From NCBI RefSeq assembly GCF_036964665.1, contig NZ_JBAMDA010000001.1:992001-1056000 (forward strand): a DNA stretch of 64,000 nucleotides, given 5' to 3'. Within the stretch, counting starts at the first letter, position 1. Every line of letters starts with the position of its first letter. Source of the stretch: Nitrobacter sp. NHB1. Its GTDB lineage: Bacteria > Pseudomonadota > Alphaproteobacteria > Rhizobiales > Xanthobacteraceae. Positions 63,386 through 64,000 of this stretch are shown here, piece by piece. The translations under genes and the position numbers were made by a program. Below the pieces are notes generated by a model that saw only the letters and a list, made by a program, of their open reading frames with translations, was not told where the DNA came from and searched no databases.

Positions 63386-64000
63386 ATGACACAGATCGAA
63401 TTCTCCCGCGCTGACGTCCATGTCGTCGGCGCCGGCCTTGCCGGCTCGGAAGCCGCCTGGCAGGTCGCAAATCACGGCGTTCGGGTGGTGCTGCACGAGA
63501 TGCGGCCGCACCGGATGACGGCGGCGCACCGGACCGACGGCCTCGCTGAACTCGTCTGCTCCAATTCGTTCCGCTCCGACGACGCCGCCAACAACGCGGT
63601 CGGACTGCTGCACGCCGAGATGCGCCGGCTGGGATCGCTGATCATGCGCTGCGCCGATGCCAATCAGGTTCCGGCCGGCGGCGCGCTCGCGGTAGACCGT
63701 GACGGTTTTTCGTCTGCCGTTACCAAGGCTCTCGACGATCATCCGCTGATCGAGATCAGCCGAACTGAGGTCGATGGCCTGCCGCCGGCGGATTGGCGCA
63801 ACGTCATCGTCGCCACGGGTCCCCTCACCTCGGCTCCTCTCGCCGCCGCGATCCGCGCATTGACCGACGAATCCGCGCTGGCCTTTTTCGACGCGATCGC
63901 GCCGATCGTCCACCGCGACTCCATCGATATGTCGAAGGCCTGGTTCCAGTCGCGCTATGACAAGGTCGGTCCGGGCGGCAACGGCGCGGACTACATCAAT
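63386..64000 (+). CDS. trmFO: TrmFO, folate-dependent tRNA (uracil-54-C5)-methyltransferase, 5' part
   Basis: 205 residues are seen before the window ends; the family is about 450-480 long. It uses methylenetetrahydrofolate and FAD to make ribothymidine at position 54 of tRNA. The dinucleotide-binding site is [18 protein letters not shown], and [28 protein letters not shown] follows, with the conserved Cys-Ser-Asn-Ser-Phe stretch. IVATGPLTS and [18 protein letters not shown] are also family marks. The ATG at 63386 is about 125 bases after the hairpin. Confidence 0.97.
   Translation, partial: MTQIEFSRADVHVVGAGLAGSEAAWQVANHGVRVVLHEMRPHRMTAAHRTDGLAELVCSNSFRSDDAANNAVGLLHAEMRRLGSLIMRCADANQVPAGGALAVDRDGFSSAVTKALDDHPLIEISRTEVDGLPPADWRNVIVATGPLTSAPLAAAIRALTDESALAFFDAIAPIVHRDSIDMSKAWFQSRYDKVGPGGNGADYIN

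Overview
The window is GC-rich chromosomal DNA from an alphaproteobacterium, most likely the Bradyrhizobium/Nitrobacter/Rhodopseudomonas group (order Hyphomicrobiales). I infer this from gene order (ispDF, dusB-ntrB-ntrC-ntrY-ntrX, hfq-hflX), PopZ, an NDUFA12 homologue, a DUF2155 protein, an RNase E with a long S1 insertion, and dispersed palindromic repeats I recognise from that group. No sequence search was run, so the genus is not fixed. No tRNA, rRNA or CRISPR array was found.

Region 1 (1-12.1 kb, all minus strand) looks accessory. It holds the N-terminal part of an IS1595-type transposase and two consecutive heavy-metal RND efflux operons. A czcCBA-like operon (11.7-6.2 kb) is preceded by a small exported protein with an HHCHGC motif. 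A cusBA-like operon (5.6-0.6 kb) is preceded by a small exported Cys/Met-rich protein and a YtkA/FixH-like protein. Nearly all junctions inside the operons are ATGA overlaps, indicating translational coupling.

Region 2 (12.2-31.5 kb) is conserved housekeeping: queC, mazG, an aldehyde dehydrogenase, hflX-hfq, a D-amino-acid aminotransferase-like gene, the two nitrogen two-component systems NtrYX and NtrBC with dusB, then ispDF-pncC, a COQ10-like START protein, lipA, a 3-methyladenine glycosylase and an MFS transporter.

Region 3 (31.5-54.8 kb) holds valS, popZ, a tolC-type outer-membrane factor, prfB with a programmed +1 frameshift, a class A penicillin-binding protein, an amidase, RNase E with a roughly 250-residue His/Asp-rich insertion, the thiL-nusB-ribH-ribE-ribD-nrdR-glyA cluster on the minus strand, two small proteins and a membrane GGDEF protein. 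Spaces within the cluster carry palindromic repeats.

Region 4 (54.8-64 kb) is mixed. A decayed small gene is followed at once by a lower-GC DUF4062 gene. A FecR-type exported protein with a low-GC central segment sits between DUF2155 and NDUFA12 genes. Two tandem small GNAT genes flank a repeat. DUF3597 and DUF2189 genes follow, then a 22-bp perfect hairpin and the 5' part of trmFO.

I found no complete new multi-gene system. The best candidates for new biology are the DUF4062 gene at its junction with a pseudogene, the mosaic FecR gene, the His-rich RNase E insertion, the repeat family sharing an ACCGGT-centred core, the paired small Cys/His proteins heading the metal operons, and the hairpin upstream of trmFO.
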